Source of the DNA: Castor canadensis
Taxonomy: Eukaryota > Chordata > Mammalia > Rodentia > Castoridae
DNA: 64,000 bases
NCBI RefSeq assembly: GCF_047511655.1
Contig: NC_133391.1
Location: forward strand, 123,574,384-123,638,383
Reading direction: 5' to 3'
Shown here: positions 1 through 11,762 of the stretch, one piece after another
How positions within the stretch are numbered: position 1 is the first letter of the stretch
Layout of the letters: each line of letters starts with the position of its first letter
Program-made: the position numbers and the translations under genes
Notes under the pieces: model-generated
What the model saw: only the letters and a program-made list of their open reading frames with translations
Told to the model about the DNA's origin: nothing
The model's database searches: none

Positions 1-719
1 ATGTAGCTGGAATTCACTAATGCTAAATACTAATTATACTTGTAAGGATGGTTGAACTGACCCAAAAGGGTATACAAAGTGAGAAGAGAAAAACATCTAG
101 GGTCTAACTCTATAATTCAGTGAGGCAGAAGGAAAACCAGCCCAAGATGGGTTCTAGGAACCAAGACAAAGGAAGAGTGTGTGTACAACAGAACCACACC
201 ATGCAGACCAAGAGAAAGACAGGAGAGTCTGAGTGGAAGACAGCAGTAGAAATGCCACTGATGACTCTGGCTGGACAGCAATGTCAAGGGAGTGAGAGAG
301 TATGAGTCAGATTACTAGGATGGAGGGGTCAGAGGTGAAGAACTGGAGCAAATGCGCCTGTACAACTCTCTATAGAAACCAAGAGAGCTGAAGCAATGTA
401 ACTAGAAAGGGCTGAGGCACAGGTGAGACGTAAACACTGACCTCCTCAGCTGTGAAGACCCTCTCTTCTGGGAAACATACTGGTTGACGCTTGCACTCAA
501 TTTTCAAATTATTTTTACTTTTCTCCTTTCATCATCTGAGTTATGTACTATCCAAAGGTTAACTCTGTTTGTTCCCAAACCTGCTCAAGTCTGTTATAAT
601 TATGTAGGTATAGTTTAAACACTTAACTAAGCAAATGTATGCAAAATAAGGGATCTGTTGTTTCTGGGATGGATAAAAAGTTTTAGAAATACTTTAAAAA
701 GTAAGTTATTTTTTAACCA

Positions 720-1015
720 GCAAAACAGTTCCTGCTAGGGGTTGGGTACTAGTAAGGGGTGGGGGAAAAGTGAATGGAGAGGGTAAAAGGGTGGGTATGA
801 TTGATGTACTTTACATACTTGTATAAAATTAGAACAATTAAACTGGTTGAAATCTGTTTTGGTGGTGGGGGTGCGGTGGGAGGGAGTGGTGAAGGAAAAT
901 GATGGTGGGGTGAATTGAACCAAACAAGATACAATGGAAATGTTACAATGAAATCCCCCTGTATAACTAAAACATGCTAATAAAATGTTTAAAGAATCAA
1001 TCAACAGAAACAATA
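720..1015 (+). mobile_element. LINE-1 3' UTR fragment
   Basis: Contains the G-rich tract (GGTGGTGGGGGTGCGGTGGG) and the terminal block AATGAAATCCCCCTGTATAA followed by CTAATAAAAT, matching the end of the plus-strand LINE-1 at 36800-37035. Confidence 0.65.
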
Positions 1016-1702
1016 AACTTGGGAAGACAGGGAAAAGAATTGTAGAAGTCTTCTAAATTCAGATTACTTATATATATGTGTTTAAATTTTTGTTTCACAG
1101 TTGAAATTGGAAATCAATGATGATGCATTTTACCTGTCGTTTATGCAATGAGGACAGTGAGAAATGCCAATTCAAGTCATTCATACGGAACAAAAGGGTT
1201 TAGGTCAAAAGATCTGGGGATATACGTTTATGCTTTAAATTAAGGAAAATTTTTTTTATGATTCTATTTGAAACCAGTTTTTAAATTAAAAGATACTATA
1301 GATGCAGGAATAAATGGGAGCAATTTGTCTTAGATAAGAAACTAGAGTCTTAGTAAAATCAAGAAAACAGGCAAAATGGGAGCAGTTAGGTGATAAAAAT
1401 CTGAGATCTTTGAATTTTAAGAACTCAGAGGTTAAGCAGTGTGAAAAAATCTAGGGGATTTTCTTGGAAGTAGACAGTTGATATAAACAAGCTGAGGAGT
1501 ACAAAGAACTGAGAGCATAGCTTGGATAAATCGTCTCCATGAACACTGGAGTCAGCAGTTTAATGGTTGGGGCCCTGAACTAGAAAGAAGACCAAACCAG
1601 GAATCAGACTGAAAAAATGAAGGGCCCAACCACAGGGCTGCAGGAGGACATCACACCCAAGGTATAGAACAGTAAAACGAGATTTTGAGCTTCAAAAGTG
1701 TT

Positions 1703-1890
1703 TCTTTTTTTTTTTTGGCAATACTGGGCTTGATCCTGCTAGGCACTTGAGCCACTTTGCCAGCTCTTTTTTGTGCTGGGTGTTTTCGAGATAGGGTCTT
1801 TTGAACTATTTGCCCTGGCTGGCCTCAAACCTCCTGGTCTTTGACTCCTCAATAGCTAGGATTATAGGTGTGAGTCACTGGCACCTGGCC
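1703..1890 (-). mobile_element. Composite ID/B1 SINE (dimer)
   Basis: T run, then antisense ID-like unit (GCTAGGCACTTGAGCCACTT) followed by an antisense B1-like unit ending GGTGTGAGTCACTGGCACCT. Confidence 0.8.
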
Positions 1891-1900
1891 AGGTGTTTCA

Positions 1901-1967
1901 TTTTTGTGGTGCTGGGGATCAACCCAAGGTCATAGGTATGTACGCTACCACAGAGATACACCCCTAG
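1901..1967 (-). mobile_element. ID-like SINE
   Basis: TTTTTGTGGTGCTGGGGATC and CTACCACAGAGATACACCCC are an antisense ID-like unit abutting the dimer to its left. Confidence 0.6.
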
Positions 1968-2309
1968 TACCACAAAGGTCTTTTTATACAATGGCAGAGG
2001 TGTCCATCTGGGAGCATCACTGCAGTTAGAGGTGGCAGCTGGAGAACAAAGATGCTGATGTTTCCTCCTTGCTTTGTGGTATAGGATATGGAAGGAAGGA
2101 CACAGGACTGTTTTCTTCAGAACTGAGTGGATTTTAATAAAGGTCAGCAGGAAAAAGGAAAATGATTAGGGCAGAATATGAAGCAGTGGAGTTTCATTTA
2201 TTGGAGGAAAGGGCTCCAGAGATGACAATGGAGAGCTTTAGAGTATAGAAGATGATTAGGTATACACTGGTTGTCTAGCCAGTCACCTCTTTTTCTGTAA
2301 TTGCATACA

Positions 2310-2695
2310 TTTTCCTCACAGTATGCATGCAACCCCATGTAGTTCACACTGTTTGAAGGTGGCTGCTTCTGGCCCCAGAACTCCTGCTTGGCACGTTGTG
2401 AGAGACAAAGGGCTCATTCCCTTTAGCTGCAACCGAGTGCTTGACTGTCGCTGGCAGCCATCCTATGAGAAAGAGTGCAATTTGAGTTCTGCTGAAATAA
2501 ACAATGTGAATGGTAGAATAGAGAGGAAACAAAATACTTAATGACATCACTGAGCCTCAAGATCAACTGACTCTGAAGTCTGACCTAGAGCCAGACTTTC
2601 CAGTTGTGTGAGTCAATAAATCCACTGTATTGTTTAAGTCAGTTTAAATGTGGTTTTGTATTTTTGGCTTCATAAAGGATCCTAACTGATCAAGA
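2310..2695 (+). mobile_element. Possible MaLR-type LTR relic
   Basis: The end AATAAATCCACTGTATTGTT followed by TAAGTCAGTTTAAATGTGG and ATCCTAACTGATCAAG resembles the 3' end of MLT1-like LTRs. The remainder is poorly matched. Plus-strand and minus-strand frames of about 70 codons here are not supported as genes. Confidence 0.4.
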
Positions 2696-3061
2696 AATAA
2701 AAACTAAAACAGGGATAAGCACAGAGGAAAAAAGAAAAAAACCTACTGTGGAGGTCAGACTACAAGAGATGATGGATGACTAGAGGGTCTTATGTTGTTG
2801 ATGTTGGCCCAAAATGTGAAGTTCAGTATGTACAGTTGGCTGAAAATCTGTAAAATAATTATTCCTGCAACCCTTCACGGAGACACAGGGTAAGGCCTGT
2901 AAGACTGAGCCACAACCATGGCTGATTGTGCTCCCAAGGAAGTTCTAGTACAGAGAAAAAGTCTGACCCTAGGATCACTGACTTATATGAATACTGAGTG
3001 GGAGAACAATGTCTAAAACATTTTTAGCACTCCTCTTATTTATTTATGCATTTATTCATTC

Positions 3062-3366
3062 ATTTGGTGGTACTGGGGTTGGAACTTAAGGGCTTGCACT
3101 TGCTAGGGAGTTGCTCTACTAAATGACCCACACCTCCAGCCCTTCTGCTCTGGTTATTTCAGAGATAGGGTCTTGCTTTTTGCCCAGGCCAGCCTATTTG
3201 AAGTTTTCCACCATTGCTGGGATGACGGGTATGCCACAACATCCAGCTTTTTCATCTGAGATGCAGTTCTTACAAACCTTTTTGCCCGAGCTGGCCTGGA
3301 ACCAAGATTGTCCTGATCTCAGCCTGCTGTGCTGGCTGGGATGACAGGCATAAGCCTCTGGTGGCT
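3062..3366 (-). mobile_element. Composite ID/B1/B1 SINE (trimer)
   Basis: Antisense ID unit (GGTGGTACTGGGGTTGGAAC), then one B1-like unit (TTTCAGAGATAGGGTCTTGC to CCACAACATCCAGC) and a second (TTTTGCCCGAGCTGGCCTGG to CAGGCATAAGCCTC). Confidence 0.75.
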
Positions 3367-3550
3367 GAGTTCTATTTCTCTCAGAACCAAAGTCTATGAA
3401 CAAATTTTCATTATTTAAATATTTTAAAATAAAATTACTTCAAGCACTGCACTAAGATGACCCCCATCTCATTTCCTAATGTTTATCAGAAGGCTGATGT
3501 TTGATCACAGCATATCTGATTTTACTTATTTTAGTAGTATTATTAATCTG

Positions 3551-3630
3551 GGCAGTACTGGGGTTTGAACTCAGGGCCTATCTGCTTGCTAAGCAAATGC
3601 TCTACCACTTAAGCCATGCTCTCAGCCCCA
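3551..3630 (-). mobile_element. ID-like SINE
   Basis: GGCAGTACTGGGGTTTGAAC to CTACCACTTAAGCCATGCTC is a single antisense ID-like unit. Confidence 0.8.
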
Positions 3631-5390
3631 AGTGTATCTAATTTTAACTCTGATAAATTGAGAAAGATGTCAGTACCTCCCCTTGGCCAAACAGAAACAC
3701 CTTTGTATGATTTCTATTGCAAGCAATAAAAGCCACCCCTTCCTTAATGTAGTATTTTCCCTTCCTTGAAGGGCCAGAAAGAAAGAAATGTAAGTTAGAA
3801 ATCATGATGTCATGGGGCAATAGAATACATTAAAATTTTTATCACCTTCTGGGATTTTATCTTCATTTCTTTCAAGACTTATAATTCTTGTTACCACGGA
3901 AGGAAATGGAGACAGGAGGCTTCCTTATATTTCAAACTAAAACACTGACCTACTGAGTATCTGCTTTGCTTTATGTCTGCTTTTCCTCTTCCCCCTTCAT
4001 CTTGCCGAGTAGCCCTCATCTTTGTTATGTTTCCGAGCTCACTCAAGGATGGTACACTGATCCATGCCGTTCAGAACATCTGCACCTTGGTGGGAGACTG
4101 TGTCCCTGCAGCCACTCTGGCACCATGCTTATACTTTTGAGAATCAAGTGGGAACTTTTCATTGACTTTTCGCAGCGGAGAGCAACAAAAGTTGAAAACA
4201 GGCAACACAGTATGATCCTGTCTTTCTCTACAGACATTACCATGTATAATTATTTGCAAATGAAAATCTACCTGAATCACAGATTTTTACTGTCTAATTA
4301 AAAACTAAATCTTCTTCCACCAAATTGCAAGCTCTTCATTATTTCTGTCTCAAATACACCTGCTTCATTGCTTTCTTTGTCTTCAAGGCACTTTTCAAAT
4401 TATAACCCTGTGAAATTTTCAATCAAGAAATAATAGAGAATACTGCACAGGAACTGACAGGAAGGTGCACTTGTGAAGGCTGAAATCTCCTGTGTCCAAA
4501 AAACCAAAGCAGGCAAGCTACACAGACTTGGGCAGAGAACACCTGGTTGCAGGATTTCATTTGGACAAATGAGAATGCCATGGTTATTCTGCATCATGAA
4601 TTGTCTTGAAATGTTTACACAATATTTTGAGGAATGTACTTTGAAGAATGTTCTAACTTAACTGGATTTTCTTTTGCACATCCAGTTTACAGGCCTCCTT
4701 TTCCTTGCCAAGGCTTCCTTGGCCATTCTACCTCACCCAGACTTGAACTTTTATCTCTTTTCATCTGTGCTATTCATTTTAGATATTTAAATTACTGTCA
4801 TCCACTTGTTCAGTAAGTCTTATAAATAAGACTGGGATTTTCTCAAGCACAATCATCACTGTACATTTCTTTCATCACAAACCCCCACCCTGATGCACTA
4901 CCCACTGCTGAGCAGACAACAGATGTTCCTTATATCCATGAAATGAGATGGGATATGGCTTAGACATTACAGCACACCAGCGTCCTTCATCACCACAAAT
5001 GACATTCATACAAGAGAACATGTTTTATCAGCTAGGGCCACACTTACACTCCATTATGAAAAATGCCACACCTTCCATGTCCCTACAGTTTACATTTTTT
5101 CCCATCCCTTTCCTATAGTGTTGCAGTGTTATGTGGTTTGTATGATACTTCATGAAATTTGCCCCAATTATTTGAAATACCTGGCAAATATTCCCTAGTG
5201 TTTTCTTTGGAACTAACAGTTCTCTAAAGGCTGCCACTGAGGTCTGTATTCAGTCAGTCCCCCCTCCTGTACATAGGGACACCTGTACATGTTTATTCTA
5301 ATGCTATTTTGTCAGAAATATTTCCCTCTAATCTTGCTTCCCATTGTCCACAAAGTTTTCTTCTTCATCCATTGTTTTGAATTTGTATTT

Positions 5391-5503
5391 TTGTTTTTGA
5401 GACAAGGTTTCACTATATAGCCCAGGGTGGCCTAGAATTCATAATCTTCCTGCCTCAGCCTTCTGAGTGCTGCCACGACAGTCCTGTGCCACCACGCCCA
5501 GCA
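5391..5503 (-). mobile_element. B1-like SINE monomer
   Basis: TTTTTGAGACAAGGTTTCAC, CTATATAGCCCAGG and CCACCACGCCCAGC identify an antisense 7SL-derived B1 unit. Confidence 0.8.
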
Positions 5504-7199
5504 GTCTTCTCTGTCTTAAGCTCCATAGTCATCCTGGGGAGACACTCAGGGAAGGTGGATGAGTCACATCACTCCTTAACTTCGGTTTTGTGATCTACTT
5601 CACTCTAAGGACCTTCAGGTCTACTTTTACCACCACTTGGAGATGCTCCTCAGAGACAGTGCCCCTGGCTATCCCTCTCTTTGACACAGTCTCTGTCTCT
5701 TCAGCTCCCACCCCTGTATAGCCCTGACTCTTCATCGTCCATTTCTCTTATACCTTCAGTCTTTCACCCCTTACTTTCTCACTCTAACAGACATCTCCCA
5801 CAGCTCCACCCTTGGTTCTAGGTGATTGCTGCACTTCAGCAGATCCCCACTTTGGCCCTCGGGTGCCTGAGCTCAGCTCAAGAGAGCCAGGGGGATGTGC
5901 TCATGAAGAGCCTCCCACCCTCACTATGCAACTACATGTCAGATACCTAGGACCCTTGCTCAAATGGCTCCTAGAATCTGTGTGGACCTCTTCACTGGTC
6001 CATTTTCCTGGGAGTGATCAGCATTATTGGTGTGTACACATCTTGGACTGAAGAGTAGTCATTAGCAGGAAAGAGTGTGGTTGAGGCATGGACACACAGG
6101 TGGAATCTTCTATTGTAATAAGAAAGATCAGGAGTGGCCTTCCAATTGTACTGTTGTCCCATGTTGCACAAAGGTTAAAAAAGTGAGTCTCACCTATGAA
6201 TTTAGCCATCTTTCACTAAAATCCCAGCCTCCCTGCTTCTACTCCTTCACCATATCCACCTCAAAAACCCTTGCCCAGTACCATTTTAACTAGTCATCCT
6301 TAGATCCAGGTTGCCAAAAAGAGTTGTGGGTTTGATACTATCATATCATGGTTTCTAATTTGAGCTAGACTCTAAAGGACTTAGAAAAATCCACCCATAA
6401 AAGGTCTGCCTGCCATTTCTCATACCAATTACTTCAAACCATGACCAGCACTCCCAAATTTCTCCTCTGTCAGTACCTTACTTTGTGACCTACATTACCA
6501 AGGCTACCGGACAAAAATTCCTCAGTGTGCAGCTACCAATATAGCTGCATCTGTTCCATTCTTTCCTCTTCATTCCTCACTAGCACACGAGGCACCTGTT
6601 TATGTGAAGCAGATTTCTTGCTCTGGCCTCAGGTCCTATCTGATCTCTTCTGGGGTATCACTACAGGAACTATCTCTCTAAGCAAAATCTTAAAAGCCTC
6701 ATTTGTTTTGCCTCATTATATACATCCTTAAGTTCATCCAAATGAAGTAAAACAAAAACTTCCCTGATCCTGGGTCTCCCATTAGACAGCACTCCCTAGT
6801 TCCCCTTCTCTTCATTCCCAAAATTTTTTAGAGCAGTTTAGCCAGCCTTACCATCTTTATGTCCTCATCTTAACTTCACTCCTCAATGTACTTTAGTCTG
6901 GGTCATGGTTGCATAACAATGGACACTGCTCACACCAAGGTCCCAAGGATTTCTACTAAATCCAACTGAAATTCTTTGGTATTTACCTATCTAGACTTTT
7001 TTGTGATTGATGGCAAAGTTTTCTACTTCTTTCTGTTTTTACTCCCTTCCTTTTGGAACTTTTCTCTTCCCTGGCTTCTGTGAGAATGATATCACTTTTA
7101 ACACTATATTTCTAGCTGTTTCATCACTATCAGCTGTGTTTTGTTTGTTTTAGTTTGTTTGTTTCAGTCCCTTCCTTGGGACTCCTTAGCATTCTTTGG

Positions 7200-8570
7200 G
7201 ATCAGTTCCTTGCTCTCTTGTCTTTTTTTGTTATTTGCATCCATATCTTGTTCCACTTGTATGGCTACACAGATCACCCATGGCTAATGACTTCCACATC
7301 TGTACCTCCAGTACAAATTTTCTGAGTTCTAGACACACATCTCTGTTCCACTTTGGTCATCTCAAATCCCATAACTTTAGAATTAAACTATCTTGGTTTC
7401 TTCTCCAAACCAACCCTGCCCTCCTCCTTTACTCCATAAACCAGAAAGTACCCAGTTGTCCTAGTCAGAAAGGAGACTCTGGATGCCTTCCTACTTATTC
7501 TCCACATTGCCTGCAGAGTAATCTCGCTAAAACAGAAGTCTGATCACCACCACACATCCTTTCAGTGGCATAGTTTCCAACGACTTTGGGATCAAGTTCC
7601 AGGTACTTAGCTTAACATACAGGCCTTTCTGGAGCTGTCCCTGACTATGGATCTTGCTGGCTTTCTTTTTTTTTTTTATTTTTATTATTCATATGTGCAT
7701 ACAATGCTTGGGTCATTTCTCCCCCCTGTTCCCACCCCCTCCCTTACCACCCACTCCGCCCCCTCCCTCTCCCCCACCACCCCCTCGATACCTGGCAGAA
7801 ACTATTTTGCCCTTATCTCTAATTTTGTTGAAGAGAGAGTATAAGCAATAGTAGGAAGGAACAAGGGTTTTTGCTAGTTGGGATAAGGATAGCTATACAG
7901 GGAGTGGAGTTGACTCACATTGATTTACGGTGCATGTGTGTTACCTTCTAGGTTAATTCTTTTTGATCTAACCTTGTCTCTAGTTCCTGATCCCCTTCTC
8001 CTATTGGCCTCAGTTGCTTTTAAGGTAACTGCTTTAGTTTCTCTGCGTTGAGGGCAACAGATGCTAGCTAGTTTTTTAGGTGTTTTACCTATCCTCACCC
8101 CTCCCTTGAGTGCTCTCGCTTTGTCATGTGATCAAAGTCCAATCCTCTTGTTGTGTTTGCCCTTGATCTAATGTCCGCATATGAGGGAGAACATACAACT
8201 GTTGGTCTTTTGGGCCAGGCTAACCTCACTCAGAATGATGTTCTCCAATTCCATCCATTTATCAGCAAGTGATAACATTTCGTTCTTCTTCGTGGCTGCA
8301 TAAAATTCCATTGTGTATAAATACCACATTTTCTTGATCCATTCGTCAGTAGTGGGGCATCTTGGCTGTTTCCATAACTTGGCTATTGTGAATAGTGCTC
8401 TTTCTGGCTTTCTCAATGCCACCCTTTCCTTCGAGTCTATGCTCTAGAAAGGATGAACTATTTTCACATCTCCCTACAATGTGAAGCTTCCTCCAGGCCT
8501 TCCAGTATTTTCCGCTTTGTCTGGACCACCTTTCTTCTCTCTTTATTGAGGAATATCTCTTTCATTGCTC
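7200..8570 (+). mobile_element. L2-like LINE relic (interrupted by LINE-1)
   Basis: ATGGCTAATGACTTCCACAT, CAGAGTAATCTCGCTAAAAC followed by AGAAGTCTGATCACC, and after the LINE-1 CTTCCTCCAGGCCTTCC follow the L2 ORF2/3' UTR order. It may begin further left, in the pyrimidine-rich 6400-7200 region. The 115-codon frame at 7196-7543 falls inside it. Confidence 0.55.
7667..8403 (-). mobile_element. LINE-1 3' end, 5'-truncated, with target-site duplication
   Basis: The T run at 7667 is followed by the C-rich 3' UTR tract, the conserved AGAAACTATTTTGCCCTTATC block and the ORF2 C-terminus (minus strand, WYLYTMEFYAATKKNEMLSL at 8422-8168). Direct repeats CTGGCTTTCT flank it at 7657-7666 and 8404-8413. 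It sits inside an L2 relic. Confidence 0.9.
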
Positions 8571-8574
8571 TCTC

Positions 8575-8806
8575 TTTTTGGCAGTATTGAGGTCTGAACT
8601 CAGGTCTTGCATTTGCCAGGCACTCTACTACTTGAATCATGTCCCAGTCTTTTTTGTTTTAGTTGTTTTTTAGATAGGGTCTTAAATTTTTGCCTGGCTG
8701 GCCTGGGCCCATGACCCTCCTACCTATGCCTCCTGCACAGCTGTGATTATAGACATAGGCCACTGTGCCCAAATTTTTTTGGCAAAAAATGGAGTCTCAT
8801 TAACTC
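8575..8806 (-). mobile_element. Composite ID/B1 SINE, third unit cut short
   Basis: Antisense ID unit and one B1 unit (to CACTGTGCCCAAA, 8772) are followed by the first bases of a second B1 unit (ATGGAGTCTCATTAACTC) that stop at the T run of the next SINE. It looks like a trimer truncated at that point. Confidence 0.6.
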
Positions 8807-8897
8807 TTTTTTTTTTTTTTTTGGTGGTTCTGGTGGTTTTTTTGGACTTCACGCTTGCTATACAGGCGCTCTCCCACTTGAGCCATTCCACCAACCC
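8807..8897 (-). mobile_element. ID-like SINE with long T run
   Basis: The T run, GGTGGTTCTGGTGG and ACAGGCGCTCTCCCACTTGA mark an antisense ID-like unit. Confidence 0.8.
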
Positions 8898-8919
8898 AAT
8901 CCTTAGTATTTTTAAAAAG

Positions 8920-9118
8920 GCTATTAAAGTGCCAAACATTATACTGAGAGTTTACATTTATTTTCTTATTTAATCCTCCAGATAAGCCAAAAGGCAGACA
9001 TTAACTCAATTTTATTGGACACAGAAAAGTAAAGTAACTTGCTAAGGATCACACAGCAGGTGATCCTTAAAATTCAGCACTGACTCTGGAGCCTGAATTC
9101 TTAAACCTGCTCTACTAA
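8920..9118 (-). mobile_element. MIR SINE relic
   Basis: AAGTAAAGTAACTTGCTAAG followed by GATCACACAGCAGGTG is the reverse complement of the MIR core region (TGTGTGACCTTGGGCAAGTT). Confidence 0.7.
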
Positions 9119-9232
9119 TGCTGCACCTGCATCTCCCAAGTGGAAAACATCCAATTTGCACCAAGTGCATCTCTCTCATCTTCCACCATGCTTTTAAATG
9201 AGAAGGGAATAAGGTAAGTTAAAGCTTAGAAA

Positions 9233-9317
9233 CTGGGCTGAGGGTGTGACTCTCAGGGAAAGTGCTCGCCTACCACGCACAAGGCCCTGGGTTCCAACCT
9301 CAGGACTGAAAAAACAA
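9233..9317 (+). mobile_element. ID-like SINE
   Basis: CTGGGCTGAGGGTGTGACTC, AAGTGCTCGCCTACCACGCA and AAGGCCCTGGGTTCCAACCT form a sense ID unit close to canonical rodent ID. Confidence 0.85.
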
Positions 9318-9742
9318 AGCGTACAAACTGACACCACTTGTCTGATTTGTGAGCCCCACCACTCCCTGAGGCATTGTTGCAAGGGCTACAAAGGAAGGCC
9401 TGCTTCAGCTCTCAATCAGTTCCAAAAGCAGGCCACATAGATCTGGGCAGCTTTTAGTCACTCATTTCCAAAGAGTAAAATAACTCCAACTGGGACTACC
9501 GAGATATTGCCGTTTGTACCAAGGTCTCATTCTTTCCTAGAGCATTTAATCAACTGTTCTTAGGTAATTAATAAACTTGGAAAAGTATAATCCGAGGATG
9601 TAGTGAACTCTTCCTCAAAGAAACAAATCATCTATATTTCTTATTGAAAAGATCTGGCAGAGGCATCCTAAGAAAAGTTTCTATGCAATAAACACTTGTT
9701 CCTTATTTCTATATATCGCCTCAGATAAGAGATAATGACTAT

Positions 9743-9803
9743 AGGATGGGGATGTACCTAAGCCCTAGCATGTGCAAACCCCAAATTTGATCCCCAGAAC
9801 AGG
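9743..9803 (+). mobile_element. ID-like SINE, partial, ahead of a GA tract
   Basis: GATGGGGATGTACCTAAGCC to TTTGATCCCCAGAACAGG is a decayed sense ID unit. The purine tract begins where its A-rich tail would be. Confidence 0.6.
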
Positions 9804-9947
9804 GGAAAGGGGAGGGAGAGGGGAAAGAAGGAGAGAGGGAGAGACAGAAAGAAGGAGAGATGGAGAGGAGGAGAGAGGGAGAGGAGGAGAGAGGGAAAGA
9901 AGGGGAGGGGGAGAGAGGGAAAGAAGGGGAGGGGGAGAGAGAGAGAT
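9804..9947 (+). repeat. GA-rich purine tract (GGGAGA-type)
   Basis: About 140 bases of almost pure purine on the plus strand, made of GGGAGAG, GAAAGAAGG and GGAGGAGAGA variants with higher-order repeats. The minus strand is the source of spurious serine/proline-rich frames of 79 and 95 codons, which are not genes. Confidence 0.95.
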
Positions 9948-10061
9948 CCAGATGGAAACATTGACTTATTACCATCACCTGATAGTATGTCTATAATGCA
10001 GACTGTAGTACAAGAGAAAAGGCTTGTTATAAAGGGATTTCCCATGAAATTAACTAGAAAC

Positions 10062-10215
10062 CCATCATTCCTTCAGCAAATATTTACTGAAGTTACAAAG
10101 ATGAAAAAGCCACAGCTATTGCCTTTCAAGAATTTATAGAAATACAGAAAGAGACAGACTAGATATCATATAGAAAATTCTGTACTAACACTGTGATGAG
10201 AATGTAGAGGACAGA
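10062..10215 (-). mobile_element. L2 3' end fragment
   Basis: CCTTCAGCAAATATTTACTG followed by an internal block of the AGAATTTATAGAAATACAG type is the reverse complement of the L2 tail. Confidence 0.5.
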
Positions 10216-11617
10216 GCATGAAACTGCCTTGCAGAGTCTCCAAAAGACTTCAGTGAGCTGCAGGTAGTGATGGGTGCGTGGATCTAATGGGGGTGTGGAG
10301 GGATGAGTGGGAGGCGGGACTAAAATAAGTTAGACCTTGGCTGAGTATATTTCAAGTGATTTTCATAATGAAGCTAATGATGGAAAGTTAAATCCTTTAA
10401 TTGGGTTGGACATTTCTGATGTACAGGGATTAAAAATGGTAAGACAGCTGGGGGCTTAAGACAGTACTGAATATTGGTGGCTGTGAAACCTTGTAAGAAA
10501 TATTGGGGTCGTTCTTTTCTATAATTCTGAGGTTCTTCTGTATCACTCTCTCTACACACACAATCTTAGAACTTGGTTCTGCTCTTTCATAGCCTTTGCA
10601 TAAAATAATTATTTTATTATTATTGACTATTAATAAATAGCTAACAGAATTGGTCTATAACATCATACTTTTATTTCAACCTGCATTTGTAGAAGTGTAT
10701 TCCAGGAAATGTAACTTACATTGGATAATTCTAACTGAAAATTTGTTAAGATTGATGTTTTAGGATCTATATGTCAGATGACTACTTGTTCTATACAATC
10801 TGTATTGAAAAATTAAAAAATAAATGATTCTCATTTTGAAGCCTGTTTTGGCCTTTTAATCTGTAAGGAAAAACTTGTATTCAGTACATATTGGTTGAGT
10901 AACTGAAAGTCTGTGTGAATACTGAACTTATCTACTACCCTGGCCAGCCATAGCTGGAGACGTATCACCCAGGCTGACTGATCCGCTACTTGGGGTCAGG
11001 GGAGGAGTCAAGACATTTTCCTAGGATGTAAGCTCCTTGGAGCCTCGTGTCTTAGTCATTTTTATGTTTCTTGGTGAATGCAGAAGAGGGTGTTCACACA
11101 GCCTGCATTGTAACTGTTTAATCAGTGAGTATAGAAAGGAGATGAAAAACCTCAATTTGTCTGTTCTAGAATGACTCCTAAGTCAGTCCAAGACACTTAG
11201 TAGATCAGCAAGTGGTGAAGCAGCGCTGCTGGAGGACGGTAATGATGGGGGATACACAACAGCACTTCCACACTGACAACCTACAGAGCGTCTAGTCCAT
11301 GTGGAAAGCCATGCCCTACAACTCCACTGCTCTTGCTTCCACCTGCTGGTGTAGGAAAGGAATGATTGCAGGCCGGGCAAAAGCTCTTAGCAGCACTAGA
11401 AGAAAGCTGTGAAAGCACTGCTTTCAAAGTGTTCTTCCCAAGGTGACACAGTAAACTTCCTAGGAACAGTCATTCACAGAAAAGACAAACCCCATGAATT
11501 CAGCTACAAGCATTGTGAGTATAGAGAATTATTATCCTACAGATGGAGACACTCTGGTGTTCATTTAGAGTATTCACTAGTGTCTGATAAGGGCAAAAAC
11601 TTACTATTATTACAATT

Positions 11618-11762
11618 ATTTTTGAGAGAGATCGGGTCTCACTAGGTATCCTAGGCTGGTCTGGTACTCGCTATGTAGCCCAGGCTGGCCTTGAATTTGA
11701 AATCCTCTTTCCTTAGCCTACTGAGTGCTGGGATTACAGGAATGTCCCGGCACACCCAGCCA
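11618..11762 (-). mobile_element. B1-like SINE
   Basis: TCTCACTAGGTATCCTAGGC, CTATGTAGCCCAGGCTGGCC and GCTGGGATTACAGGAATG identify an antisense B1 unit. A repeated GGCTGGTCTGG/GGCTGGCCTTG segment suggests a short internal duplication. Confidence 0.85.

Noticed and set aside
5812-6051. 79-codon plus-strand frame
   Set aside because: No domain, codon or splice evidence; lies in unassigned intronic sequence.
9739-10045. Serine/proline-rich minus-strand frames of 79 and 95 codons
   Set aside because: Translation of the GA-rich simple repeat.
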